Made by a program: the position numbers and the translations under genes. The notes under the pieces were generated by a model. It saw nothing but the letters and a program-made list of their open reading frames with translations. It ran no database searches and was not told the origin of the DNA. Shown in pieces: positions 17,304-26,176 of a stretch of DNA of 64,000 nt (positions are counted from its first letter, which is position 1; each line of letters begins with the position of its first letter). Source of the DNA: Actinomadura hallensis (GTDB taxonomy: Bacteria; Actinomycetota; Actinomycetes; Streptosporangiales; Streptosporangiaceae); NCBI RefSeq assembly GCF_006716765.1, contig NZ_VFPO01000001.1, positions 372,001 to 436,000 on the forward strand. The letters are read 5' to 3'.

Positions 17304-17361
17304 ATGCCCGGGTCGCGAAATGCCCGGGTCCCGAATGCCCGGGTCGCGAAATGGCCGGGTG
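17304..17361 (+). repeat. Four direct repeats of about 15 bp at 15-16 bp spacing
   Basis: Units of the form ATGCCCGGGTCGCGA begin at 17304, 17320, 17335 and 17351 (the last truncated, ATGGCCGGGT). Each core CCCGGG is itself a palindrome. The spacing of 16, 15 and 16 bp is close to one and a half helical turns. They lie in the gap before the GH3 gene. Confidence 0.7.
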
Positions 17362-17467
17362 TGGCCAATGTGCCGCCGTGCAACGGCCGAGGGCGCCGCC
17401 CGGCCCGTGCGCGCCGCCCTCCCGCGGGCGTTCCGAGCGCGCCGCCCGCCCCGTCACCAGCGTCCCG

Positions 17468-17490
17468 ACTCGGCGCATAACGCGCCGAGT
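17468..17490. promoter_or_regulatory. Perfect 9-bp inverted repeat (operator or hairpin)
   Basis: ACTCGGCGC and GCGCCGAGT flank a 5-base ATAAC spacer. There is no T-tract, so it reads more like a regulator site than a terminator. It lies about 70-90 bp upstream of the TTGACA near 17556. Confidence 0.5.
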
Positions 17491-17704
17491 TGATCAGTGT
17501 CAACCGCCCTTCCATCGCCTTCCACGGAGGGGCGGCGGCCCAATAGTTAGGTTTCTTGACAGCTCAGGGGAGGCGGAGGAGCTTCCTGGGTGACGACGTC
17601 ACCGGCGCAGGGGTCATGGCCGTCCGGGCGAGCCATGACCCCGGGCTCCGGCGCGCGGCCCGCCGGGCCGCGCGGCGTCAAGGAAGCGACCCAGGAGGGA
17701 CGAC

Positions 17705-19645
17705 TTGCGACACCCCCACAGACGCGTCAGTACCCGGATCGGACGGTCGGTGGTCGCGCTCGCGACCGTCGCCGCGCTCCCCTCGGCCGTCGCGGCGCAG
17801 CCCGCGCTGGCCGCCCCGCCCGCGCCCCCCGCGAACGCTCCCTACCTCAACCCCCGCCTCCCCGTCTCCAAGCGCGTCGACGACCTGCTCCGCCGCATGA
17901 CCCTGGAGGAGAAGGTCGGCCAGATGACGCAGGCCGAACGCGGAGCCGTCGACGAGAACCGGGACCAGATCACCGAGCTGAAGCTCGGCTCGATCCTGTC
18001 CGGCGGCGGTTCGGCGCCCGCCGACAACACGCCCGAGGGCTGGGCGGACATGGTGGACGCCTACCAGTCCAAGGCGCTCGCCACCCGCCTGCGGATCCCC
18101 CTGATCTACGGGATCGACTCCGTGCACGGCCACGGCAACCTCGTCGGCGCGACCGTCTTCCCGCACAACATCGGGATGGGCGCCACCCGCAACCCCGGCC
18201 TCGTCCGCGAGCAGCAGAAGATCACCGCGAAGGAGACCCGGGCGACCGGGCCGCAGTGGATCTTCGGCCCGTGCGTGTGCGTCGTGCGCGACCTGCGCTG
18301 GGGCCGCTCCTACGAGGCGTACGGAGAGGCCCCCGGGCTCGTCGCGGAGATGGAGACGGGCATCGAGGGCTTCCAGGGACGCCGTCCGGGCGACATGAAG
18401 CGGCCCGAGCACGTCCTCGCGACGGTCAAGCACTACGCCGGTGACGGCGACACGGTGTTCGGCTCGTCCACCACCGAGGGCTACACCCTCGACCAGGGCG
18501 TCACGGTCACCGACCGCCGGACGTTCATGAAGGTCAACGTGGCGCCGTACGTCACGGCCGTGAAGAAGTACCGCGTCGGCAGCGTCATGCCGTCGTTCTC
18601 CAGCGTGGACTGGAAGGAGGACGGCGTCGGGAACCCGGTCAAGATGCACGCGCACAAGGAGCTGCTGACAGGCGTCCTCAAGGGCAAGATCGGGTTCGAC
18701 GGCTTCGTCATCAGCGACTGGGCCGCCATCCAGCAGATCCCCGGCGACTACGCCACCCAGGTCCGCACGTCCGTCAACGCGGGCGTCGACATGTTCATGG
18801 AGCCCTACAGCGCTCCCCAGTTCGTCGAGACGCTGCTCGCCGAGGTGCGGGCCGGACGGGTGAAGACGTCCCGCATCGACGACGCCGTCAGGCGCATCCT
18901 GAAGGCCAAGTTCGAGCTCGGCCTGTTCGAGCGCCCGTACACCGACCGCAGGTACGCCAAGACGATCGGTTCGCCCGCGCACCGCGCGGTGGCCCGCAGG
19001 GCCGTCGCCGAGTCGCAGGTCCTGCTGAAGAACCGCGGCCGGGCGCTGCCGCTGAAGCGCAACGAGAAGATCTACGTCGCCGGCGTCAACGCCGACGACA
19101 TGGGCAACCAGGCCGGCGGCTGGACGGTCACCTGGCAGGGACAGTCCGGCGACATCATCCCCGGCACCACGATCCTCGACGGCATCCGGCAGTACTCCAA
19201 GAACGTCACCTACAGCGAGGACGCGTCGGCGCCGACGGCGGGCAGCGACGTCGGGATCGTCGTGGTCGGCGAGACGCCGTACGCCGAGGGCGTCGGCGAC
19301 GTCGGCAACGGGCACACGCTCGACCTGTCCGACGCCGACAAGGCCAACATCGACACGGTGTGCACGGCGGTCGAGACCTGCGTCGTCCTCGACGTCGCGG
19401 GACGCCCGCAGATCGTCACCGACCGGCTGGCGAAGATGGACGCGTTCGTCATGTCCTGGCTGCCCGGCAGCGAGGGCGCGGGCGTCGCGGACGTCCTGTT
19501 CGGCAAGCGCCCGTTCAAGGGCCGCCTCCCGGTGAGCTGGCCGCGCAGTGAGGACCAGGAGCCGATCAACATCGGCGACCGGAAGTACGACCCGCTGTTC
19601 CCGTACGGCTACGGCCTGCGGACCCGCGGCGGTCACCGCCACTGA
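17705..19645 (+). CDS. Secreted glycoside hydrolase family 3 (beta-glucosidase type)
   Basis: 646 residues. After a Ser/Ala-rich signal (about 1-37, cleavage after Ala-Leu-Ala) the GH3 barrel begins with RRMTLEEKVGQMTQ. It contains IYGIDSVHGHG, KHYAGDGD (the Lys-His substrate-binding motif) and the nucleophile Asp in FVISDWAAIQ. The C-terminal alpha/beta sandwich has AVAESQVLLKNRGRALPL and LPGSEGAGVADVLFG. It should release terminal glucose or a related sugar outside the cell. The TTG start at 17705 is chosen because AGGAGGG lies 5 bases upstream. A hairpin terminator follows at 19720. Confidence 0.88.
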   Translation: MRHPHRRVSTRIGRSVVALATVAALPSAVAAQPALAAPPAPPANAPYLNPRLPVSKRVDDLLRRMTLEEKVGQMTQAERGAVDENRDQITELKLGSILSGGGSAPADNTPEGWADMVDAYQSKALATRLRIPLIYGIDSVHGHGNLVGATVFPHNIGMGATRNPGLVREQQKITAKETRATGPQWIFGPCVCVVRDLRWGRSYEAYGEAPGLVAEMETGIEGFQGRRPGDMKRPEHVLATVKHYAGDGDTVFGSSTTEGYTLDQGVTVTDRRTFMKVNVAPYVTAVKKYRVGSVMPSFSSVDWKEDGVGNPVKMHAHKELLTGVLKGKIGFDGFVISDWAAIQQIPGDYATQVRTSVNAGVDMFMEPYSAPQFVETLLAEVRAGRVKTSRIDDAVRRILKAKFELGLFERPYTDRRYAKTIGSPAHRAVARRAVAESQVLLKNRGRALPLKRNEKIYVAGVNADDMGNQAGGWTVTWQGQSGDIIPGTTILDGIRQYSKNVTYSEDASAPTAGSDVGIVVVGETPYAEGVGDVGNGHTLDLSDADKANIDTVCTAVETCVVLDVAGRPQIVTDRLAKMDAFVMSWLPGSEGAGVADVLFGKRPFKGRLPVSWPRSEDQEPINIGDRKYDPLFPYGYGLRTRGGHRH

Positions 19646-19719
19646 GCCGCGGCTGCGCACGCACCGCGGCTTTGCCGGCGACCGCGGTTCCGGCGGTGGC
19701 CGTGGTTCCGCCGGTCAGA

Positions 19720-19750
19720 GGGCCGGCCGCTCCCCCGGGGCGGCCGGCCC
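19720..19750 (+). terminator. GC-rich hairpin terminator after the GH3 gene
   Basis: Perfect 11-bp stem GGGCCGGCCGC / GCGGCCGGCCC around a 9-base loop, 75 bp after the stop. There is no U-tract, which is common for actinomycete terminators. Confidence 0.55.
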
Positions 19751-19828
19751 GCCCGCGTCCGCGGGACGCGCCGCCGTTTACCGCGATCCCGTCGGGAGAG
19801 GCTGCCCTCAGCGTTCGAAGGAGGGCGT

Positions 19829-20665
19829 GTGGGACGGCAGCCGCGGGTCGCGTTCGTTCTCGGGGGCGGCGGCGTGCTCGGCGCGCACGAGGTCGGCATG
19901 CTCCGCGCGCTGCGGGAGGCGGGCGTCACCCCCGACCTCGTCGTCGGCACCTCGATCGGGGCGGTGAACGGCGTCTTCGTCGCCGCCTCGCCGGACACGG
20001 CGGTCGAGCGGCTCACCGGCCTGTGGTCGGACGACTCCGTCCGCGAGGTGTTCGGCGCGCGGGTCTGGTCGCGGCTGTGGACGCTCGCCCGCTCCGGCAC
20101 CCACCTGCACTCCAACGAGCCGCTGCGGCGGATGCTGGAGGAGCTGCTGCCCGCCCGCACGTTCGAGGAGCTGGCCGTCCCGTTCCAGTGCGTCGCGGCG
20201 GGGATCGAGACGGCGATGGCGCACTGGTTCACCGGCGGCGCCCTCGCCCCGGCGGTGCTGGCGTCCTCCGCCGTGCCCGGGCTGCTGCCGCCGGTCCGGG
20301 TCGGCGACCGGCACTACCTCGACGGCGGGCTCGTGCACAGCATCCCGGTCGGCCGCGCCGTCATGCTCGGCGCCACCACCGTCTACGTCCTGCACGTCGG
20401 GCGGATCGAGCGGGACCTGCCGCCGCCGCGGCGGCCGTGGGAGGTCGGCATGGTCGCGTTCGAGATCGCGCGGCGGCACCGCTTCTTCGAGGAGATGGCG
20501 CACCTCCCCGACGGGCTGGAGGTGCACGTCCTGCCCGCGGGCGCCGGGTCCTCGAAGTCCGGGGTCGACCTCGCCCAGATGCGGTACCGGAACGTGTCGG
20601 GAATCGCCGCTCACATCGAACGCGCCTACCGGGCATCATCGGAGTACCTCGAAGAACGGGCGTGA
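19829..20665 (+). CDS. Patatin-like phospholipase
   Basis: 278 residues. It shows the patatin oxyanion-hole glycines in VLGGGGVLGAHE (about 10-21), the nucleophile Ser in GTSIG (about 40-44) and the catalytic Asp in YLDGGLVHSIP (about 164-174). It hydrolyses acyl esters of phospholipids or other lipids, probably in the cytoplasm since no signal is seen. GTG start with GAAGGAGGG upstream. One base separates it from the acyltransferase gene, which suggests lipid remodelling as a pair. Confidence 0.85.
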   Translation: MGRQPRVAFVLGGGGVLGAHEVGMLRALREAGVTPDLVVGTSIGAVNGVFVAASPDTAVERLTGLWSDDSVREVFGARVWSRLWTLARSGTHLHSNEPLRRMLEELLPARTFEELAVPFQCVAAGIETAMAHWFTGGALAPAVLASSAVPGLLPPVRVGDRHYLDGGLVHSIPVGRAVMLGATTVYVLHVGRIERDLPPPRRPWEVGMVAFEIARRHRFFEEMAHLPDGLEVHVLPAGAGSSKSGVDLAQMRYRNVSGIAAHIERAYRASSEYLEERA

Positions 20666-20666
20666 G

Positions 20667-21701
20667 ATGCTTCCTCCCCCCATCGTCCGCCGCCTGGTCC
20701 TCGTCCCGCTCCTGTTCGTCCTCGCGCTGCTGATCGTCGCGGTGTACCCGGTCGCCTACGCCGTCGCGCACGTCCTCGGGCGGGAGCGTCGGCGCGGCGC
20801 CCGGCTGCTCCGGTTCGCGCTGGAGTGGGCGGTGCGGGAACCGGCCGCCGTGCTGGAGTGCGGCTGGCTGTGGCTCCGCCGCCGGTCCGGCGACGACCGG
20901 CACTACGACGTCATCCGCCGCTACGTCGCCGGCCTGTACTCCGTCGCGCAGCGGCGCCTCGGGCTGCGCCTGAGCATCGACGGCGAGACCGCCCCCGACC
21001 CGGACGGCGCAGACCGGAACGGCGCAGACCCGGACGACTCAGGCCCGGACGACTCAGACCCGGGAGAGGGCGACCGGCCGCTGATCGTGCTCAGCCGCCA
21101 CGCCGGTCCCGGCGACGCGCTGATCCTCGTCCACCACCTGCTCACCGACCACCGGCGGCGGCCCCGCGTGGTCATGAAGGCGGCGCTCCAGCTCGACCCC
21201 TGCATCGACATCGTGGCGAACCGCATGCCGAACGCGTTCGTGTCGCCCGGCGGCCGGGCCGCCGAGGACATCGGACGGCTCGCGGCCGGCCTCGGCCCCC
21301 GCGACGCGCTCGTCCTCTTCCCCGAGGGCGGCAACTTCACCCCCGAGCGCCGCCGCCGCGCGATCCGGCGGCTGACCCGGCTGCGCCGCGCCCGGGAGGC
21401 CGAGCGCGCCGCCCGGATGCGGAACATGATGCCGCCCCGCCCCGGCGGCGTGCTGGCGGCGCTGGAGTCCGCCCCGACCGCCGACGTGGTGTTCGTCGCG
21501 CACATCGGCCTCGACCACATGGCCGCGCCGGGCGACGTCTGGCGGCACGTCCCGCTCACCCGCGACGTCCGCGCCCGCTGGTGGCGGATCCCCGCCGAGG
21601 ACGTCCCCCGCGGCCGCGACGCCCGCACCGACTGGCTCTACACGCAGTGGGAGCGCATCGACTCCTGGATCAGCGCACACCGGGCACCCGCCCCCGGGTG
21701 A
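20667..21701 (+). CDS. PlsC-type lysophospholipid acyltransferase
   Basis: 344 residues. An N-terminal membrane helix (about 8-32) anchors the enzyme. LSRHAGPGDALIL (about 142-154) holds the His-x4-Asp catalytic pair of glycerolipid acyltransferases and VLFPEGGNF (about 212-220) is the substrate-binding Pro-Glu-Gly motif. Between them is an unusual acidic linker of Asp/Gly/Pro repeats (about 110-135). It should add an acyl chain to a lyso-lipid or related alcohol. It directly follows the patatin gene with one base between stop and start. Confidence 0.82.
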   Translation: MLPPPIVRRLVLVPLLFVLALLIVAVYPVAYAVAHVLGRERRRGARLLRFALEWAVREPAAVLECGWLWLRRRSGDDRHYDVIRRYVAGLYSVAQRRLGLRLSIDGETAPDPDGADRNGADPDDSGPDDSDPGEGDRPLIVLSRHAGPGDALILVHHLLTDHRRRPRVVMKAALQLDPCIDIVANRMPNAFVSPGGRAAEDIGRLAAGLGPRDALVLFPEGGNFTPERRRRAIRRLTRLRRAREAERAARMRNMMPPRPGGVLAALESAPTADVVFVAHIGLDHMAAPGDVWRHVPLTRDVRARWWRIPAEDVPRGRDARTDWLYTQWERIDSWISAHRAPAPG

Positions 21702-21705
21702 CATC

Positions 21706-22116
21706 ATGGGACCCATGGGCGACGAGGGGAGCGTGCGGGTCGACCTCTGGATCTGGTCCGTGCGCCTGCTGAAGACCCGCTCGATGGCGACGGCCGCCTG
21801 CCGCGCGGGCCACGTCCGGGTGAACGACGAGCGCGCCAAGCCGTCCACCGCGGTGCGGCCCGGCGACGTGGTCCGGCTGCGCCACGACGGGCGGGAGCGG
21901 ATCGTCGTCGTGCAGAAGGTCATCCGCAAGCGGGTCGGGGCGCCCGCGGCCGCCGAGTGCCTCATCGACAAGAGCCCGCCCCCGCCGCCGCGCGAGGCGC
22001 TCATCCCGGTCGGCCGCCGCGAGCGCGGCGCGGGACGCCCCACCAAGCGCGAACGCCGCGAACTGGAACGGCTCCTCGACCGCTACCGCACGTACAAGGA
22101 GCCCCGGCGGCGCTGA
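21706..22116 (+). CDS. S4-domain RNA-binding protein (HslR/Hsp15-like)
   Basis: 136 residues. The S4 fold runs from VRVDLWIWSVRLLKTRSMAT through CRAGHVRVNDERAKPSTAVRPGDVVRL (about 10-55). The C-terminal third is basic (KRERRELERLLDRYRTYKE). Hsp15-type proteins bind 50S subunits carrying stalled nascent chains and help recycle them. ATG 21706 is 4 bp after the PlsC stop; ATG 21715 is an alternative. Confidence 0.85.
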   Translation: MGPMGDEGSVRVDLWIWSVRLLKTRSMATAACRAGHVRVNDERAKPSTAVRPGDVVRLRHDGRERIVVVQKVIRKRVGAPAAAECLIDKSPPPPPREALIPVGRRERGAGRPTKRERRELERLLDRYRTYKEPRRR

Positions 22117-22153
22117 TCCCGGCGGCGCTGATCCCGGCGGCGCCGACCCGGCC

Positions 22154-23605
22154 TCACACGGCCAGCGGCGCGGACCGCCCGAGGACCGAGCCGTCCACGG
22201 CGACCGCCTCGGCGACGACGTACCGGGCCCGCCGCACCGTCGCGGACGTCTCGAAACGGGTCCGCCGCACCGTCTCCGCGACCGCGAGCCGGGACGCGTC
22301 CGACCCGGTGAGGAACCGCCACGCCGCCACGCCCGTCGCGCCGTTCCAGCTCACGTGGACGCGCATCCGGTCATCGCCGGCCGGCTCCGCCACGACGGCG
22401 GGACCCGCCGCGGGACGGCCGGTCCAGGGGGAGCGGTAGGCGCGGTACGAGCCCTGCCCGATGCCGGTGATCTCCAGGACGGGACGCCCGTCCCCGGCGA
22501 ACTCCGTCAGCGCGGGCGTGGACCCCCAGCCGACGAGCACGTTCCCGTCCCGCAGCACCTGCGTATTGCCCATGTACTGCCCGAACGTCCGGCCGTCGGC
22601 GAACTCCCGCACGAGCGTCACGCGCCGTGCGGCCTCGTCGACGTCGAGGACCATTCCCCGCGAGGGGCCCTCACCGTCCTCGGCGAACCGGTTGTCGAAG
22701 ATCGTGATCGTCCCGTCCGGCTGCCGGCGGGCGTCGTGCTGCCACGCGAACTCCAGCCTCCCCCCGATCGGGAAGTCGCTGCGCCTCCCGCCCATCCGCC
22801 AGCGGACCTCGCCCGTGCGGCGGTCGAGCGAGTACAGGGCGCACGAGTTGCGCGCCGACAGCAGCAGGGCGTCCCCGTCGTCCTGGACGGAGTTGACGTG
22901 GATCGGGTCGAACGGCTTGCCCTCGGTCCCGTCGGCCCCCTCGGACAGGGGGGTGAGCGTCTCCTCGATGTCGAGGTGGTCGAGGGCGCTCCAGTCGAAC
23001 AGCACCTCGCCCGTCCGGACGTCGACCTCCTGGACCCGGTTGTCGAGGACCCGGCCGTCGCGCGGCCCGCCGATGGGGCGCATGTCGGCGGCCACCTCGG
23101 GATAGGCGATGAGCAGCGCCGTGCCGCGGTCGGTGAGCAGGAACTCGTGCAGGTCGGCCTCGACGCCGTTCCCGGCCCGCACCTCGGCGACGCGCTCGTA
23201 GTTCCGGTCGAGGACGACCCCGGCGCCGTACCCGTACCCGCCGGGCCTTCGGACGCCCTCCCAGTAGGTCAGGACCGGCTCGCCCTCGAAGGTCTGGACC
23301 CGCACGTCGGTGACCAGCCGGTCCGAGCGGTGGATCCAGACCGGCTCGCCCTCGTCGTCCACGATCATGGCGTCCGCGGCGTCGGTGCCGCGGAACGCGG
23401 TGAGCAGCAGCAGCCCGGGAGCGGTCCGGCCCGACCGCCGCGCCTTCAGCTCCGGCGGCCGGACCCCCGGCATGGTGACGTATCCCTCGCCGTCCCCGCC
23501 CGCCCGGGTGCCCGGCGGATCCGACCCGCGGGTCAGGGCGCCGCTGAGGAGCACGGCCCCACCGGCGAGTCCCGCCATGAGAAAGCCGCGACGTGTGAGG
23601 CCCAT
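22154..23605 (-). CDS. Arylsulfotransferase-like (ASST) beta-propeller protein with Tat signal
   Basis: 483 residues. The N-terminus RRGFLMAGLAGG is a twin-arginine signal followed by a hydrophobic segment. The body shows repeated propeller blades with PVWIHRSDR, LLTDRGTALLIAYPEV, DPIHVNSVQDDGDALLLSARN and RRQPDGTITIFDNRF, matching the arylsulfotransferase family. The His in DPIHVNS and DLHEFLLT fits the active-site His region of the family. Sulfotransfer activity is not certain, since many members are uncharacterised. Exported folded via Tat. Convergent with the S4 gene. Confidence 0.75.
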   Translation of the reverse strand: MGLTRRGFLMAGLAGGAVLLSGALTRGSDPPGTRAGGDGEGYVTMPGVRPPELKARRSGRTAPGLLLLTAFRGTDAADAMIVDDEGEPVWIHRSDRLVTDVRVQTFEGEPVLTYWEGVRRPGGYGYGAGVVLDRNYERVAEVRAGNGVEADLHEFLLTDRGTALLIAYPEVAADMRPIGGPRDGRVLDNRVQEVDVRTGEVLFDWSALDHLDIEETLTPLSEGADGTEGKPFDPIHVNSVQDDGDALLLSARNSCALYSLDRRTGEVRWRMGGRRSDFPIGGRLEFAWQHDARRQPDGTITIFDNRFAEDGEGPSRGMVLDVDEAARRVTLVREFADGRTFGQYMGNTQVLRDGNVLVGWGSTPALTEFAGDGRPVLEITGIGQGSYRAYRSPWTGRPAAGPAVVAEPAGDDRMRVHVSWNGATGVAAWRFLTGSDASRLAVAETVRRTRFETSATVRRARYVVAEAVAVDGSVLGRSAPLAV

Positions 23606-23800
23606 GCCGACTTTCTATCGCGTTCCGACTAAAAAGCGCATCAACGGCGGGATCGGCTGTTCCCCGCACTTCTCCTTCACCGCCGCGCCGGGCACGATGG
23701 AGATCACCATGCCGACTCCCGCGGACCGCGACGCCGTCCCCTCTGACCTGCACGTCCCTCGCCCCACTGTCCCCGCGGCGCGCGGGGTAGGTAGGCGGGG

Positions 23801-24445
23801 GTGAGCACCGTACCGCCGTTGCTGCTGGCTCTGGACCTCGCCGGCACCTTCGCCTTCGGGCTCAACGGCGCGTTCACGGCCGTGCGCGCGACCCGCCTGG
23901 ACGTGGTCGGCGTCGTGGGCCTCGGCATGATCACCGCGCTGGGCGGCGGGGTCGTCCGGGACGTCCTCATCGGCGACGTCCCGCCCGCCACGTTCGTGGA
24001 CTGGCCGTACTTCGCGCTCGCCGCGGCCGGCGGGATGCTCGCCTTCGGCTTCAGCAGGTTCCTGCACCGCCTGGAGGGGCCGATCACGGTGCTGGACGCC
24101 ATCGGGCTGAGCACGTTCGCGGTGATCGGCGCCAGCAAGGCCCTCGCCTACGGCCTGGGCATCGGCCCCTCGCTCCTCCTGGGCGTCGTCACCGGCGTGG
24201 GCGGCGGCACCATGCGGGACATCCTCATCGGCAGGATCCCCTCGGTCCTGCGCAGCGACCTGTACGCGATCCCCGCCCTGGTGGCCGCCGCGATCACGGT
24301 CGCGGCCGTGGAACTCGACCTCTACAGCCTCCCCGCCGCCCTGACGGCGGTGGCGGCCTGCTTCACCATCCGCATGCTCGGCGTCCGCCTGGAACTGAAC
24401 GCCCCTCGCCCCCCGTGGCCGCCCGACCCCGAAGACCTGGACTGA
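23801..24445 (+). CDS. TRIC-type cation channel (YadS/UPF0126 family)
   Basis: 214 residues with about seven hydrophobic helices. The two inverted repeats of the family each have a Gly-Gly-Gly-x-x-Arg-Asp motif: GGGVVRDVLIGDVPP (about 47-61) and GGGTMRDILIGRIPS (about 133-147). Bacterial TRIC homologues are potassium-permeable channels. GTG 23801 preceded by a GGCGGGG run. It ends 2 bp from the convergent methyltransferase. Confidence 0.88.
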   Translation: MSTVPPLLLALDLAGTFAFGLNGAFTAVRATRLDVVGVVGLGMITALGGGVVRDVLIGDVPPATFVDWPYFALAAAGGMLAFGFSRFLHRLEGPITVLDAIGLSTFAVIGASKALAYGLGIGPSLLLGVVTGVGGGTMRDILIGRIPSVLRSDLYAIPALVAAAITVAAVELDLYSLPAALTAVAACFTIRMLGVRLELNAPRPPWPPDPEDLD

Positions 24446-24447
24446 CC

Positions 24448-25161
24448 TCAGGCGGCCTTGCGCGCGAGCAGGAGCCGGTAGCGGGGAGCGCCGTCCTTGC
24501 GGCGGCCCAGAAGGGGCATTGCGGCCATGCTCACGCTGAAGCCGGCCGCGACCAGGTCTTCGCGGACGGCCTGGAGGGGCCACGTGCGGTAGTACATGAC
24601 GAACGGCGGCCGCCATACGGCGTTGCGGACGCGCATGACCGCGTCGAAGCCGAGGAGCGCCCAGTACTGGAGCGAGCCGATCGGCGGCGGCGCGCCGATC
24701 GGGAAGGCGAACAGCCCGCCGGGCCGCAGCGCCCGGTGCACGCCCGCGAAGACGGCGGGACGTTCCGACGGCAGCAGGTGGCCGTGCGCCCCGAAGGTCA
24801 CCGCGAGGTCGAACTCCTCGGCGAAGGGCAGGGCACGGGCGTCGGCCCTGACCCAGTCGGCGCCGGGGTGGGCCTCCCGCGCCCGCGCGAGCATTCCGGC
24901 GCTGAAGTCGACGCCCGTGACCCCGTCCGCGCACAACGGCCCGAGGACCCGCATGCCCGCGCCGGTGCCGCAGCAGACGTCCAGCCCCCGCCCGAACGGC
25001 CCCAGCGGACGCAGCCCCTCGGCGGTCGCGTCGAGGATCAGGTCCGGCGTGCGGAAGGGCGTGTGGTCGAACTTCGGCGCGAGCAGGTCGTACCCGCGCT
25101 CCACCGACGACAGAGCCTGCACCGCGAGCTCCCGCAGAGACGGCCCCCGACCCGAGAACAT
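24448..25161 (-). CDS. Class I SAM-dependent methyltransferase
   Basis: 237 residues. LDVCCGTGAGMRVLG (about 71-85) is the SAM-binding motif I, VTGVDFSAGMLARARE is motif II, and DARALPFAEEFDLAVTFGAHGHLLP gives motifs III-IV. The methyl acceptor is unknown. It ends 2 bp from the TRIC gene and is divergent from the alpha/beta hydrolase. Confidence 0.82.
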   Translation of the reverse strand: MFSGRGPSLRELAVQALSSVERGYDLLAPKFDHTPFRTPDLILDATAEGLRPLGPFGRGLDVCCGTGAGMRVLGPLCADGVTGVDFSAGMLARAREAHPGADWVRADARALPFAEEFDLAVTFGAHGHLLPSERPAVFAGVHRALRPGGLFAFPIGAPPPIGSLQYWALLGFDAVMRVRNAVWRPPFVMYYRTWPLQAVREDLVAAGFSVSMAAMPLLGRRKDGAPRYRLLLARKAA

Positions 25162-25342
25162 CCCCCGACCCTACCCACCGGGGACCACCGCGTCCGAGAC
25201 GAATCCAGCCACGACCTCACCCGGCCAAAGGCGACGAGCGTAGTGACCACCGCAGCCGTCATCTCCACCGCCTAGGAACGCTTGGTGGGGGCGGGGGACA
25301 TTTGTTCAAGACCGGGGGGTGGGGGCTGCGCATAGTCGCCGT

Positions 25343-26167
25343 ATGAGTGAGTACGACGTTGAGCACTCGTATGGGATGCACGTGGTCCACGACGGTCCGC
25401 GGGACGCGCCGCCGCTGCTGCTCGTCCACGGGTCGGGGGCGTCGGGCGGTTCCTGGGGGCCGGTGGTGCCCGCGCTCGCCGCGCACCATCACGTCATCCG
25501 GGTCGACCTGCCGGGTTGCGGGAACTCCCCGCCCGCGGAGTCCTTCGACGTCCCCGACCAGGCGGGCAGGGTCGCGGCGCTGCTGGACGGCCTCGGCCTC
25601 CGCCGGGTCGCCGTGGCGGGGCACTCCAGCGGCGGCTACCTCGCCACCGCGCTGGCCGAACGGCGTCCCGACCTGGTGGGGTCGATCGCGCTGATCAGCA
25701 CGGGGCCGAGCCTCGACGCGCTGCTCCCGGAGCCGCTGATCCTGCGCGTCCTGCTGGGCCCGCCTTTCGGGCCGCTCCTGTGGCCGATGCGCTCGGACGC
25801 CATGATCCGCCGCGGCATCGCGGCGACGGCCGCCCGCCCGGTGGACATCCCGGACGACCTCATCGCCGAGGTGCGGGGCACCGCCTACCGTGCGTTCCGG
25901 GCGACCCTGCGCAAGAACACCGAGTACCTCGCCGAGCGGACCGTCCCCGAGCGTCTCGCCGCACTGTACGTCCCGGTGCTGGTGGTCTTCGGTGCCGCCG
26001 ACCCGCGCTGGGACCCGGCCTCGGCGCAGCGGTACGGCACGGTCCCCGGGGCGCGGATCGAAATGGTGCCGGGCGTCGGGCACATGCCCGTCCACGAGGC
26101 GCCCGAGAGGACCGCGAGGCTGCTGCTGGACTTCACGGCCACCGCCTCCGACGTCCCCGATACGTAG
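25343..26167 (+). CDS. Alpha/beta hydrolase
   Basis: 274 residues. LLVHGSGASGGSWG carries the oxyanion-hole His-Gly, GHSSGGYLA holds the nucleophile Ser, VVFGAADPRWDPA the acid Asp and GVGHMPVHEAPE the His. The substrate is unknown. ATG 25343 is preferred to a start at 25319. There is no ribosome site, but CATAGT sits 7 bases before the ATG as a possible -10 box, which would make the mRNA leaderless. The AraC-type regulator follows 9 bp downstream. Confidence 0.82.
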   Translation: MSEYDVEHSYGMHVVHDGPRDAPPLLLVHGSGASGGSWGPVVPALAAHHHVIRVDLPGCGNSPPAESFDVPDQAGRVAALLDGLGLRRVAVAGHSSGGYLATALAERRPDLVGSIALISTGPSLDALLPEPLILRVLLGPPFGPLLWPMRSDAMIRRGIAATAARPVDIPDDLIAEVRGTAYRAFRATLRKNTEYLAERTVPERLAALYVPVLVVFGAADPRWDPASAQRYGTVPGARIEMVPGVGHMPVHEAPERTARLLLDFTATASDVPDT

Positions 26168-26176
26168 AATCGTCAC

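Larger units (their letters stand above)
17148..17704 (+). promoter_or_regulatory. 557-bp intergenic region ahead of the GH3 gene
   Basis: No convincing gene on either strand. It holds a four-unit repeat array (17304-17361), a perfect inverted repeat (17468-17490), a smaller dyad GTTGA-N6-TCAAC (17489-17504) and a TTGACA at about 17556 that could be a -35 box. AGGAGGG (17693-17699) is the ribosome site of the following TTG-start gene. The two dyads sit where an operator would be expected. Confidence 0.4.

Noticed and set aside
17304..17361. CRISPR array
   Set aside because: The repeats are head to tail with at most one base between them, so there are no spacers, and no cas genes are present.
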